The position numbers were made by a program, and so were the translations under genes. From positions 33,374,678 to 33,438,677 of the forward strand of contig NC_069123.1 in the NCBI RefSeq assembly GCF_026914265.1: a DNA stretch of 64,000 bases, written 5' to 3'. Shown here piece by piece: positions 24,136 through 35,936 of this stretch. The DNA is from Mya arenaria (lineage: Eukaryota > Mollusca > Bivalvia > Myida > Myidae). The notes beneath the pieces were generated by a model. It had not been told where the DNA came from, searched no databases, and was given only the letters and a program-made list of their open reading frames with translations. How positions within the stretch are numbered: position 1 is the stretch's first letter; every line of letters starts with the position of its first letter.

Positions 24136-27100
24136 ATGTACTTCAAACACATGATAATTGATTCATGCTCATTTATAACCATTCATTGTTTTACGGTGTA
24201 TTTTATGGTGGTTTTGTACATAAAAAATATGGTTTATTTTACAGTAGGTAAAAAGACAGGCCATTTTCTGGATGAACTGCCTGTATACAGGAAAATGACC
24301 TCAGGGGCGTCACACTGTGATAATTCTGCAGCGGAATATGGCCACACAATTAGCATGCCTGCTAATCATCTGTAAGTCTGTTTTTATTTTTAAGTATTTG
24401 CTTTGATTAATATTTTGTTTGTGCTTCCAAAGGACATTGTTTTTTAAACATTAGGTCAGACTATCCAGGTTATAGATTCGCGAAATATAAGGTCAAATAT
24501 TAAGACCTAAGTTTCTTATTTTTTTAATAAATTCAACATCAATTCAACAGTGTTTATCCAATCTTCAAAAAACTTGGTCAAAATATTTTTCAACATGATA
24601 TTTAGGACTTTTGTTATTATGAGTCATCTTGGGCCGGACCAGTGTGATTATGGATCAGAAGTAGTTCCTTTTTCCTCTATAAACAATCGTCCTGCTGAAA
24701 AATTGCATATTTCAAAATGAAAAATCGGGATATTATGGGGTTTCAACTTAAACCTCTCGTTTTTGAATACAATACTGCGCTATAAAGCTTGTGCCAGAGG
24801 TGTTGGCAGTGTTTAATGTATCAATTGCTATTGTTTAACTCTTCTCATACTTTGAATGTATTTGTGCAGTAAGAATAAGACATTTTTTCCATTGCTTGCT
24901 GCACAAATACATCCAAAGTTTTAGAAGAGTAGCAGAAAATGACTATTGCAGAATGAAAATTGTTTACCCGGTATGCTATATTTACTTAAAATTTCTGCCA
25001 ACACAAATATCTTAAAATTCTTCAGATTTTACTGTCATATTTTACATCAATGGCATAGTTTTAATTCCGGTAGACAAGAAAGTAGCTTAATAATAAACAT
25101 TTTTATGTTGTTTATATCATTTTTGGAAAACAAAATTGTAAAATTATGTTACCGAAAAATTAATTAGATTACCAATGTACTCTGTTTTTCTTGCATAAAA
25201 TATCAAGCATATAATTACATTTTTTTATCAAAACAGAGAAAAGAAGTGAAACTGATGGATCCAACAACAACAAATAAATGTAATAGTGTTGATTTACATA
25301 TGTAAATCATTTGGACAGCAATGATAGAAATGCACAATTAATTGCTATTTCTATTTTAGGTCTAGGATTGACCATGTGTGTTGACATGTTAATGGTGGCT
25401 GACCATGGCGGCCAGATGGTGGTGGACAATGATGGACAGCTGACCAACCTTGACCAGCTCTACTGCAACAGTGCACACAAATTACAAGGCATAGAAGGTA
25501 CATTTATTAATACACCTGGCAAATCAAACCTCTGTACAAGTGATAAATCCTTCACAAAATCCAAAGAAATTTGCAGTCATATAATAAGCCAAACAATCAG
25601 TTTTAATCAAAACAGAAATGAGAATTATTAGTATGACATTTCAAGACTGTTTGCCATGCAGTACCATTTTATTATAGGTGAGGCCACAATAAATTAAATG
25701 TTTGTTTGGTGTTTTTCTACCCACCACTTTTGGTTTTCGGTAGCCTAAGGGTTTTTAACCAGGTTTTCAATGAAAACTGGGTTATTACAATGGTTTAAGC
25801 TAGTTATAGTACCAGTGACCTTAACCCTAGGGGCCCAAAACACAATCCCATGAACAGTCTCCATAAACTCTTTCTAATTACCATGTTTGTCCTCAAAAAC
25901 CATGTCGCAAGTTTTTTGTGCTTTGGTCAAGAAGTGCCAAACAAATTAATCGTGACCTAAATGACAAATCTTTATGGAAATAATTCATTCGGTTTTCAGG
26001 TTCCCCTGTTCCTGGGTTCAGCCTCAGAAAGGTTCATTTGTTGATGACACCAGGACAGAGTGACCTTTCTGCTACCATGGGAACAACTGACCTGCATCTA
26101 CCACCATTGACCTGTGACCTTGACCCAATCCACACATCAGCTCATCTTCCATTGGCTAAAATGCAGATGGCTGTCTCTGAGCACGCAGATAAGGGACGAA
26201 GCCATCCAGAGTTCAAGTCTTTCTTTCCAACATTCCCAAAACAATGCACTTCCCACCACCTCACTCCGCATGGTTTTCATCAAGCTATCACCATTGGTAA
26301 CCACCTCAGAGTGGCTTATATGAGCAACAGGAACCACAAGAAATTACAACCACTTTATTCAGCTATACATGTAGAAAGTGTTGCCAAACATGACGCATAT
26401 CAAAGTGTTCTCGGAGTTTTACATGGAATGCTACCTCAAAAGCAGTTTTCAAAAATTAAGATTCACAAATCTCACAGAAACTTCTGTGATTCGCCAGCAG
26501 TCAGTCTTCCATCTTGTCAGTGTGCTAAAACACAAGAACTGTCTCCGTTTATTAGCCAAGCTTTAGGATCGGGAAGATACGCATTCAAGAATTCATTCCC
26601 AGACGTACATATACATTCAGATATCAAATTGCAGCTATCAAATTTACAGATATACCAATTGCTTATGCAATACAAATGTAACAATATGACTCTAGCTTGT
26701 GATCAATCCAAGCTTTGTTCAACACTGAAAAAGAGTTCAACTTCAGACTTCTACAGATCGGCTGTTGATCATCAGAAAAACATTTACTCTGATCCTATGT
26801 TTAAAAGCTATTCAAGGTTAAAATCATACCCATTCCTTCAGCGTCTATTGAGTCATTCAGTTGGTGCAGCCAGAAACCAGTCTATGTTTGTTTCCATGGG
26901 TGATAAGTTTTTCCTGCAGTATGTGGCATCCAGTCTCCATCTAACAGAAGATGCACTTCAGCCCCTTGCATCAAGGTACAGTGATACACAATTAGTTTCT
27001 ATGTTTGATACACATGTCAGGGTTTGACACTAAAGAGTTTCTACGTCATATATGCTACGTCGGAAGGCAACATCTTACTTGAAATGAAGACTTAAATCGC

Positions 27101-27678
27101 AGATAATTTTTCATTAACTACACCTTTTTAAATAAAACAAAGGGCAGTCTACGCTGCTTACAGTATACAAATAAAGGCGGGGCTCTCTAAGCGGCATAGA
27201 TTGCCCTTGTTTTATTAATAAGGTGTAGTAAAAGAAAAGTTATCTGTGATTTTAGTCTTTATTTTAAGAAAGATATTGCCTTCCGACGTAGCATATATGA
27301 CGTAATTAAAAATATCACGTGGTATACACACACTGTCTAAAGCGGTCATGTTTTGTTTATAAAATATTGCCTAAGTTAGCAAACTGAATCTCAGTCACCA
27401 TATTCACATGGAGTGTTAACTGAGTGATTGGTATTGTATTGTATGGTGATTATATTTTTTATGTACCGTATGCTTTCAGGTTGGTATTTGAAATATTCAG
27501 CAAGAACACTGGACCCAGCTCAGGCAGTGAGCTCCTGTTTAGAGTTCTCTACAATGGAAGAGACCTGACATCAAACATTCCTGGCTGTAAGGCAGCCATG
27601 AAAGGCCCCTTGTGTCCTATAGACATACTCGTTACCATAGTAATAGATCTTCGACATCACTTCCTCCAAGAGTGTTGA
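24136..27678 (+). CDS. PXYLP1-like protein, probable pseudo-phosphatase
   Basis: Best match is 2-phosphoxylose phosphatase 1, the Golgi histidine acid phosphatase that dephosphorylates xylose in the proteoglycan linker. Exons: 24136-24371, 25239-25279 (tentative), 25360-25497, 26000-26975, 27480-27678; phases match, 529 residues. An N-terminal hydrophobic stretch (SCSFITIHCFTVYFMVVLYI) could be a type II signal anchor. Family-like blocks: LYCN in exon 3, FSLRKVHLLM, LTPHG, LHGMLP, paired cysteines, then ASRLVFEIF and RVLYNGRDLTS near the C-terminus. Odd: where the family has RHGDRYP this protein reads TPGQSDL (153-159); the later HD is GD (439-440); the mid-protein KSR arginine is KHD (268-270). 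Catalysis by the family mechanism should be impossible. Exons 3-5 are firm; the start and small exon 2 are inference. Confidence 0.78.
24838..24930. repeat. fold-back hairpin in the PXYLP1-like gene
   Basis: ACTCTTCTCATACTTTGAAT leading to TATTTGTGCAG faces CTGCACAAATACAT leading to AGAAGAGT; the arms are about 32 bases with a few mismatches. It lies in the intron after 24371. Confidence 0.6.
25239..25279 (+). other. candidate 41-base micro-exon of the PXYLP1-like gene
   Basis: Exon 24136-24371 ends in phase 2, while exon 25360-25497 is open only if entered in phase 1, so a direct join gives a stop. This 41-base segment sits between AACAGAG and a GTAATA donor, encodes KEVKLMDPTTTNK, and restores the frame. 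It is chosen only because it fits. Confidence 0.35.
25757..25900. repeat. dispersed repeat, opposite copy of the 17.6-18.4 kb family
   Basis: Starts ACCAGGTTTTCAATGAAAAC, an inverted-repeat end, and continues with CAGTGACCTTAACCCTAGG. It lies in the intron 25498-25999. Confidence 0.45.
27042..27335. mobile_element. TA-type MITE, left-truncated copy
   Basis: TACGTCATATATGCTACGTC at the left and GACGTAGCATATATGACGTA at the right are inverted. The right end continues to TCACGTGGTATACACACACT; the left lacks the corresponding outer ~35 bases. Same family as 13748-14224. It sits in the last intron of the PXYLP1-like gene. Confidence 0.7.
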
Positions 27679-28140
27679 GGGTTGAACTCTCATCTCTTGT
27701 GTTTTGGTGCGTGAATTCCTTCCATTAGAAGGAGTGGTTATCCCTTCAAGAGTGTTGAGGGTAGAACTCTCATTTCTTGTGTTAGGTGCATGAATTCCTT
27801 CCATTAGAAGGAGTGGTTATCCCTTCAAGAGTGTTGAGGGTAGAACTCTTGGGTTTTTGGTGCATGAATTCCTTCCATTAGAAGGAGTGGTAATCCCTTC
27901 AAGAGTGTTGAGGGTAGAACTCTCATCTCTTGGGTTTTTTGGTGCATGAATTCCTTCCATTAGAAGGAGTGGTTATCCCTTCAAGAGTGATGAGGGAAGA
28001 AATCTCTTCTCTTGTGTTTTGGTGCACGAATTCATTCCATTAGAAGGAGTGATTGTCACTTCAAGAGTGGTGAGGGTAGACCTCTTATCTCATGAATATC
28101 TTCGATCTGATGGAGTAGTAATTGCTTCAAGAGAGTAGAA
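27666..28140 (+). repeat. ~80-bp tandem repeat overlapping the PXYLP1-like stop codon
   Basis: The block CAAGAGTGTTGAGGG, or a variant, recurs near 27668, 27748, 27827, 27901, 27982 and 28062, with GAATTCCTTCCATTAGAAGG between. The first unit contains the last codons and the TGA (27676-27678). The repeat forms most of the early 3' UTR. Confidence 0.75.
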
Positions 28141-28504
28141 CTCACATCTCCTGTGTTTTGTTGCTTGAATTACTTCCATCAGAAGTAGTGGAAATATTTT
28201 ATCTCATTTATATTCCTGTTGTTATGTTTACTGCCACAACTCTAAGCCACCACTATGTTCATGGTAGAATTCCTATCACAGTGTCCATTATAAGGAACAT
28301 GTCAAATATGCATTGAATTTTAATGGTTTTATTGCTTTTTGGAGAAAAGTATTTAAATTATTTAGGTTGATTTTTGTTTTGACCTTTGTTGATATTCAAC
28401 TGCTTTTATTTGATCTGAGGTTTTTTTCTTCATATATTTTTATTGTTTTTAGAATTATATTAAGTGCTTACTTGTACTGGTAACTTTTTGTCTCTAGCTT
28501 AATT

Positions 28505-28510
28505 AATAAA
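28505..28510 (+). promoter_or_regulatory. candidate poly(A) signal of the PXYLP1-like gene
   Basis: AATAAA, followed about 30 bases later by GTGTTGATTTATTGG. The implied 3' UTR is about 830 bases and includes the tandem repeat. Confidence 0.4.
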
Positions 28511-31100
28511 CTCTGCTTTAGACATAAGAAATCATTGTGTTGATTTATTGGTCGTTTGATTGACATTATTTTTTATGTAAATGTATTATGTTCTAGTAAT
28601 GGATATAGGTTTCACAAATAATAATTAAAATAATTATGTTTACCATTCTTAATCATATCATGTATATTATACTGTTTGTTTTTTTCGGAATGGAGATTTT
28701 ATGGATTCTTTTCAGGCAGCATTTGTATTTGTTTTGTCATAATATAATTTTTAAAAAGAAAGTAAAATTTATTATTTAAATACCAGGCCCCAATATATCA
28801 GAATATCTTAAGATACATGTACAGTTATGAATAAGTGTCATATTAATTTCATTCTGGCAAATTACTTGATTTAACTTGACATTATAAACAAAAACGTCTT
28901 TTTTTGTATTAATCTTAAAGATAATTTCCTCTCAATAAAGTCTCAAAACTCATTTAAATGAACAAAGCATAAATTTTGACCAAAACAATAAATTACAAGT
29001 AAGCTTGTCTTTTTATGTTATAAAGGACTAAAAACATGTACAGAGATATTGGGGTCATCAAGGTATGATTAGGAAATTTGAGTACACCAATGATCCTTAA
29101 TTCAACTATTTTTCAAGGAGAGATTTGCGAAAGGCACATTCTTTTTAAAATTAGCATAATCATTCATGTATGAAAGTGATTGGTTATCATCATTCACTTT
29201 TTGTCATCAGTGGACTGAAATTAATGTATACAAGTAGTGAAATAGATCTCGGACAGCAGTGATAATCGGAAAGTCTGCTTCTTTTTGAAAAAAATATAAA
29301 TAAAGTGCCTGTTAAAAATCAATAAGGTTAAAAAGAAGCCACATGTTTTGCTGGACATAATTTTTTATTTGGCAGTTGTGAGCTTTTGATTGTCTGTAAT
29401 ATTCAAAAATAGAATCGAAATAATATAAGAAGATGCCATTTTCATAAAACAGAGAACTACTTCTGTAAAACTAGTAATTTAACAAATTTACAAACCAAAC
29501 AAAACAAAACTATGTAATTTAATATCCATTTCTTGTGTTTGTTTATCACCAACAAAGAGCTTTAGTTTACTGTTCTAATTTTGATATCAGATATCTAAAC
29601 AGGAAGGTATCATTAAAAATAAATTCAGAAAGTGTCCAAGATCCAATCTCCTACTTGAAGGTACACGGACGTTGTGATTAAAATTGTTGTATTGTTATTT
29701 AAATAGTTAAACTTTGCTATATTGTTATCATATTAGCTTGATCACTGATCATTGCTCAAATCAAGAAGGTTTAGAATGACTGTGATATATTCTGTTGACC
29801 TCGATATTGTGCTGTTTAAACATGCTCTTTAGCAAAACATGTATTATTTTGTTTCTTTAATTTTCTCATCGATTTATTGATTTATTTAAGCATTTATCAC
29901 ATTTTTCCTTGTGTTTATGCTGTATGAATACAGTAGGGCACATGAGCGAAGGACAAATGGCACTTCATGAATTGCCCTTTGTCCTTTGCTCGCGTGCCCT
30001 ACTGAGTTCATGCAACAAAAATGGAAGAAGAAATGCAATTAATACTTATATTTACATTTTATATAATTGTTCATTATGATTAAAATTGAGCAGTATTTGT
30101 TCTTAAAAAAATGTAACTGACATTGTGCGTTTGTATAGAAATAAAGCTGATATTTGTAATGTTGTACATCATTGGTTAAATGATGATGCGCTAGTCCAAT
30201 CTGAGCGCACTATTGTAATAAACAATGAAGTCATAATCCCTTGTGGATTATACAATATTATCGTCAATTTGTATGTAAGCAAAGAACCAGGCGAATATAA
30301 ATATAATAGGTTATTACATGTATTTTATTCAAAGAAATTGTAACTTGCCAGCCTGTCATATATATTTTTTATATCAAGACTCTTTGTAATATTATTACTT
30401 GGAATGAATTTTACGAACAAAATTACATGTGTTTGCATTACAAATGTTATTTAAGATTCATGTATGATTACTGGGTAGTTTCTCTGTTTCATTTCTGGGG
30501 AATCTCATTGTTATTATGTGTATCTCTTTGTTACAGCACATAGCTTGTTTATTGAAATTAATTATATCTTTGATTAATTATTAAGATTAAGTGATTCTTG
30601 AATCAAATCAGAATGTATTTTGATACATGTTTATTTCATGCATGATTCAGTGATCCAAGAAATTTTGAGATCTAACCCATATATACACTGAACACTGCTG
30701 ATAACTGTTGTGCTATTTAAAAAAAATTTATAGCTTGAAATGAAATTCTCTGTACTTTTTTTTGATAACTATGATATAGCAGATACTTAACAAATGTCAG
30801 TTTTTATAAAGAGACATTTTTTTTCTCAAGTTTGAATAGTGTTTCAATATGCCATTAAGAAAAGAATATTCAGTATAGCAATAGAATAAACAGAAAAAAA
30901 TGCAGAATGAAATGAAGGTAAATTTGGTATTCAATGATATTCAGCCAAAAAAATGAAGAATATTCTAACGTTTTTACTCGCAATATTTGAAAATGTTCTG
31001 CTCTTCATCATGCCTCATGCTGTTCCATAGGAGATTGTCAAAATCTTGTTTTCCCTTCTTTAAGGATTAATCAAAATCTTGTTTTCATTTCTTTAAGGAT
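28511..31100. other. intergenic, AT-rich, one hairpin, no gene seen
   Basis: No frame longer than 72 residues and no recognisable domain. The only structure I see is the hairpin at 29931-30004. Confidence 0.5.
29931..30004. repeat. fold-back hairpin
   Basis: CAGTAGGGCACATGAGCGAA facing TTTGCTCGCGTGCCCTACTG; arms of 32 bases match at about 28 positions with a 10-base loop. Its GC-rich core resembles the one at 5471-5562. Confidence 0.65.
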
Positions 31101-31107
31101 TAATCAT

Positions 31108-31596
31108 TTAAAGAGACTGTACTCCAGATTGGCACCAAAACTTTTGTTTTTCTGTAACTAATCTAAGGACAATTATTTAATAAAATGTTTTATTCTTTGA
31201 TATCATAATTGTAAAAAAAGACTAAAATGAAGAAAAAATAATGTCGGGAGACCGGGTTCGAACCGGGGCTTAAATTTCAGTCCAGTGTTGTATCCACTAT
31301 GCTACGAAGGCTTACCCTAAATAGTAGGAATGTTTAAGCTATATACCTAACTTGGTAATATCACGTGATAACATTGACTAGCCAATCACACATAAGGAAT
31401 GAATTCTACTAGGTAGACATACATAGAAATCTTTTTTAATGGAAAAATACGAAAAAAATAAATTAATTGTAAACTATGTGGTACTTCAGTTAGTAAGTTC
31501 CAATGCAATGAACACATTGATACCAAGTTTATGTCAGTTTTCGACAATTTTCTTTTTTTTTTTGCTACTTCATCATACGGAGTACAGCCCCTTTAA
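31108..31596. mobile_element. TTAA-flanked MITE containing a tRNA-like stretch
   Basis: TTAAAGAGACTGTACTCC at the left and GGAGTACAGCCCCTTTAA at the right are imperfect inverted repeats ending in TTAA. The tRNA-like segment 31243-31312 lies inside on the minus strand. Confidence 0.6.
31243..31312 (-). repeat. tRNA-like (SINE-type or tRNA pseudogene) segment
   Basis: On the minus strand TAGCATAGTGG fits the RNA polymerase III box A, and GGTTCGAACCC fits box B. The anticodon arm does not pair well, and the acceptor end (TCTCCCGA) finds no partner at the 5' side. It is therefore not called as a functional tRNA. Confidence 0.6.
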
Positions 31597-31599
31597 GCA

Positions 31600-33890
31600 A
31601 ACTTTTCAAGATCAAAGCAGAGCTATTTATGCTCCAGCCCGTGAACTGTAAACAATGATGTGTCGTAGGTTCGAGTCTCACCAAAACCTCAAACATTTGT
31701 CAATACAATTATTTTAACTCAATTTTGTCAAATAAATATCCCAATGTTCCTGTGTTGCGTTAACAGTAAGTATACCTTGTGAGCCAATGATGTACATGTA
31801 TTTAAACTCGTGTTGTTGTTTGTGATGGTTATTTGCATAGTATTGGTTCTGGTTCAGTTTGTTGTTTATATCAATATAAAAGTGTGTTAAAGAAGGGTAT
31901 GTCTTCATCATAGTTAAAAACTGTATGAAGCATCCCGTCTCAGAACTCAGGCATTGACAATTTTGTTTATGAGCGTTTTATGTTTTTCACTATAAATCTG
32001 CTTATAAAGCTCAAAAATTATACAAAATAATAAATAGGAATACTTATATCTTATGTTATTCAATATTTTGAGTTTATTCAATATTTTGAGTTTCTTTTGT
32101 TTGTTTGGCATATTACCCTTGTCAACCATTAGTATTCTGCAGCTTATTGTATAAAAATGGTAAAGTATTTTGATTGGTCAAAGTTATTCAAAGTGTTTAT
32201 TGATTGGACAATATTTATCCAATAATCACTAGCAAACCCAGGGGAGCCCCCCCCCCCACCCCCCCCCCCCCCCCACCCCTCCTTAAATTTTCCAAGTTAA
32301 CTTTTTATTTCAATGTCAGAAAAATGTGATAAAATATGCCCAAAATGCAGCATTTTGCACTAGAAATTGTCAAATGTTTTGTTGGGGAGTACCCCCAAAC
32401 ACGCCTGCAAACACATTAATACAAATATACCTGTTTAAAGAAAGGGGGGCCAGTTAAAAGGTTATACCCCTCAAATCCTGAATGCACCTCTGATGATAAC
32501 TTCTTGCCAAACAATTCCTTGTCAATGTTTTATACAATTGGCCGCTGATGTCTATTTGTGAGCAGATTTTTACCATTAACTTGTCTGAAAAGGAGACTTT
32601 GAATTCGTAGCTTTTTATATATATCGGATACGACGACGTGTATAGTTGGTATTTTATCAGTTATTACAGTAACTGGGTAACATCTTTTTGAAATGTGTTT
32701 TAATTTTAAAGAGATATTGTTTGCATGTTATTTTTTGGATGAATTTTCAGAAACAAATTATATATAAAGAAGAAATAAATAACTGCAAATACATGTGCAG
32801 TGTAAATGAACATACTTTAGAATATATTTTTTTCCAAGAAAAAAAAGACAATTTATGTATCTTTAATACTGCATATTTTGTATAAAACTGGTTAATTCCA
32901 TGGTTTCGTTAAATTTATCCAAATGTTCATTTATTGATCAATATTTATCCAATAATAACTGTTGACCAATCAAATTGATTTTATGTGCAAACTAAGCAAA
33001 ATATAACGTGTAGATAACTTTTCCATTATATATCTTATACAATTGGCTACTGCCGGCTAGGTCTGTATTATTTTGTGAGAACATAATTATGTCAATAATT
33101 TAGTATGTAAACAATTTATGTCACTTTTACGAAGATCTTGTTTGCCAAACTTATCACATATTTTTTGTGTGAATGTATGTCATGTAGATAATTTTAGAAG
33201 TTTGTTAGTGCCAGGTACATGGTACGCTTCCCCAGTGAGGGAACGACTCAATGTGCAATATTTTATACGTTAATCGGTACATGTTTATGCATGCACTTGT
33301 ATACAGGTGATGCAAAGATTCTTAATAAAAATGATACAAGACTGATGTGTTAACTTTTATCACCGACTCAATGTATTTGCATGTAATTGTCTATAATTAC
33401 ACCTATGACATTCAAATATCTGGTTTTCCGATTGGTCAATGTTATACAAAGTGTTTATTAATTGGTCAGTATTTATACAATAATCAGGGGGGGGGGGTCC
33501 TGTTTTAGGTTTGTAAAGTTGCTAGGACAATTTTAATTTGACTATGCCGTCTATGTGTATTGCATTATGAAAAGGTCACTGTAAAGGAGATTGCCCATTA
33601 TTGGTTGACTGTGGTTGACTGTGGTGATAGATCTTGTTCAACGATTATCTCGATCAAGTCTAAGAGAAGTTGTTTGCTAATTCAAATGGATTTGTATACT
33701 CAACTGAAATCTTCATATTTTAGGACATATTTCTAGACGATCACTTTCACCAACTTCCAGATTAAGACCATAGACTTAGCATGGTAATTGTTTTTTAGAA
33801 ATGAGCTAGTGCCCACAAAAAATGCTCTATCCCTAAAAGTAACGTCCTGAACACTGAGACAATAATACACATATTGCTATTCATATACCT
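31600..33890. other. intergenic, dispersed CCAAT-type repeat, no gene seen
   Basis: A block combining GATTGGTCA, AAAGTGTTTATT and ATTTATCCAATAAT recurs near 32170, 32925 and 33430. A near-pure C tract lies at 32246-32280 and a G tract near 33487. Confidence 0.5.
32246..32280. repeat. poly-C tract
   Basis: About 35 bases of C broken only by single As; the opposite strand is a potential G-quadruplex. Confidence 0.85.
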
Positions 33891-34221
33891 GCAATGTTAC
33901 ATGAACTGCTAAGTATGGTATGCTATAAATATACAGGTGCAGTACGTCATCTGCTCAGTAGAGACGGTGTCCATCTGTATATACGGAGTGACTCGAGAGG
34001 ATGGCATCAAACACCGAGACTGACGTTCGTGCTTAATCTTCGGCGCCCTAATTTTCAACGGGTAGACTCACTTGCACCTCCTATTAGCCTTTAACATGCG
34101 ACACCTGGACGCACGGATTCCTGGAGCCTACGTATGTTTTGAGCATTTCACCTGCACTCACGAAATCTCCTGAGCCTGTCGTGCGCCCTGAACCTGCGAC
34201 GTCTAACCAGCCCGCGTTGCT

Positions 34222-35060
34222 ATTGGATGGTCAATAGTGTCATGGGATCGGTCGTCGTATGGGGAAGCATCTGGGCGAACGTAATCTGGTCGGTCGTCGA
34301 TTGGGCAAGCGTCGATGCGAGCGTCATCAGGTCGGTCGTCGATTGGGGTAGAGTCTAAGCGAGCATCATCTGGTCGATCGTCAATTGGGGAAGCGTCTAG
34401 GCGAGCGTCATCAGGTCGGTCGTCGATTGGGGGTAGAGTCTAAGCGAGCGTCATCAGGTCGGTCGTCGATTGGGGTAGAGTCTAAGCGAGCGTCATCAGG
34501 TCGGCCGTCGGTTGGGATAGAGTCTAGGCGATCGTCATCAGGTCGGTTATTGGTTGGGGTGGAGTCTATGCTAGCTTCATCTGGTCGGTCGTCGGTTGAT
34601 GTAGAGTCTAGGAGAGCGTCATCTGGTTGGTCGTCGGTTGGAGTGGAGTCTATGCTAGTGTCATCAGGTCGATTGTCGGTTGGGGTAGAGTCTAGGCGAG
34701 CGTCATCAGGTCGGTCGTCGGTTGAGGTAGAGTCTAGGTTAGCGTCATCTTGTCGGTCGTCGGTTGGGGTAGAGTCTAGGCGAGCGTCATCTTGTCGGTC
34801 GTCGGTAGGGGTAGAGTCTAGGCGAGCGTCATCAGGTCGGTCGTCGGTTGGAGTGGAGTCTAGGCGAGCGTCATCTGGTCGGTCGTCGGTTGGGGTAGAG
34901 TCTAGGCGAGCGTCATCAGGTCGGTCGTGAGTTGGGATAGAGTCTAGGCGAGCGTCATCAGGTCGGTCGTCGATTGCGGTAGAGTCTAGGCGAGCGTCAT
35001 TAGGTCGGTCGTCGGTAGGGGTAGAGTCTAGGCGAGCGTCATCAGGTCGGTTGTCGACAG
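34222..35060. repeat. GC-rich 42-bp minisatellite, about 20 units
   Basis: The unit joins GTCATCAGGTCGGTCGTCGG to TTGGGGTAGAGTCTAGGCGA. Since 42 is a multiple of three, both strands stay open: plus 34385-34930 reads VESRRASSGRSSVG units, minus 34411-35127 reads DDARLDSTPTDDRP units. One inserted G near 34430 shifts the minus frame, although the repeat continues to about 34222. No start context, splice sites or homology support a gene. The surrounding 33930-35110 is richer in CG than its flanks. Confidence 0.8.
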
Positions 35061-35936
35061 GGGAAGCGTTCTTGTGTCTGCGATTGTTATCGTCAGCCTG
35101 AAACCTACCATCAGTACATAATTTCAATACATGAGTTCCAGTCCGTAAGCAGCAACGACGGTTTCAATCCAGATATTCAAAGTATCCATGGTTACCCATA
35201 GTCTGCGCTCATACAAAAATAGTATAACTCCAAAGACTTGCTACACAAGGGATCGTGTGGAAGAAGAAGTTTATATCAAAGGCAAATATTATTTAAGTAT
35301 TGATGAATTGACCTTTGTATGTGGTGGTAGTGTGGAGGATTTTCCTTTATGGTCAACAACTGATAAAACGATAACACCAAGTGAAGCGGCTGTTATTCTC
35401 ATGCAAAACATTCCTGAGAGCATAGTATAACCTTATTATGAAACACCGTACAAGCAACAGTCAAGTAGAATATACCTAATTGACAATAATGAAAATCCCA
35501 ATAAGAGTGATGACAGGCGTGTCGATGGCTATACATGACGTAATTTTGTGGAAAATAATTACGAGGTAAACGGAAAATACTTTTTTTAGATAAACGATCA
35601 GGTTACCGAAAGTGACAAATTTCAAAAACATGCATTTAATTTTGTGCTTATTAAAATGGACGGTTCACGTTGGTAATAGTGCAGCCTATCAGCCGTTGCA
35701 ACATAATAGTCGTGAACGAAATAACATGGCCCACAAAATAATAAAGCCATTGGTTAAAGCAGATATTAAAGAAAGGTGACTGGTAGAAAAATCCCATGGT
35801 AGTACTCGATAAAATGGTAAGTGAACAGTCACCGAATTGTAAGCTACATGGCATCAGTGTCCAAAAAAAGAACTGCCGACCAAAATCTATGAAAATCTTC
35901 GGCACGAAAAATTTACGAAATGGAGATAATGACATG

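Noticed and set aside
25360..25497. ADHGGQM as a possible altered RHGxRxP catalytic motif
   Set aside because: The later FSLRKVHLLMTPGQSDL stretch fits the family position much better (distance from LYCN before it and LTPHG after it), so the upstream HG is taken as coincidental.
31243..31312. Functional tRNA gene on the minus strand
   Set aside because: Boxes A and B are present, but the anticodon arm and acceptor stem do not pair.
33894..34094. Frame containing LLSRDGVHLY as an SGNH-hydrolase-like fragment
   Set aside because: A single short similarity remembered from mobile-element proteins, with no supporting residues around it.
34385..34930. 181-residue plus-strand frame
   Set aside because: The 42-bp repeat keeps several frames open. 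Nothing beyond the repeat supports a product; the minus frame is discussed as a finding only.
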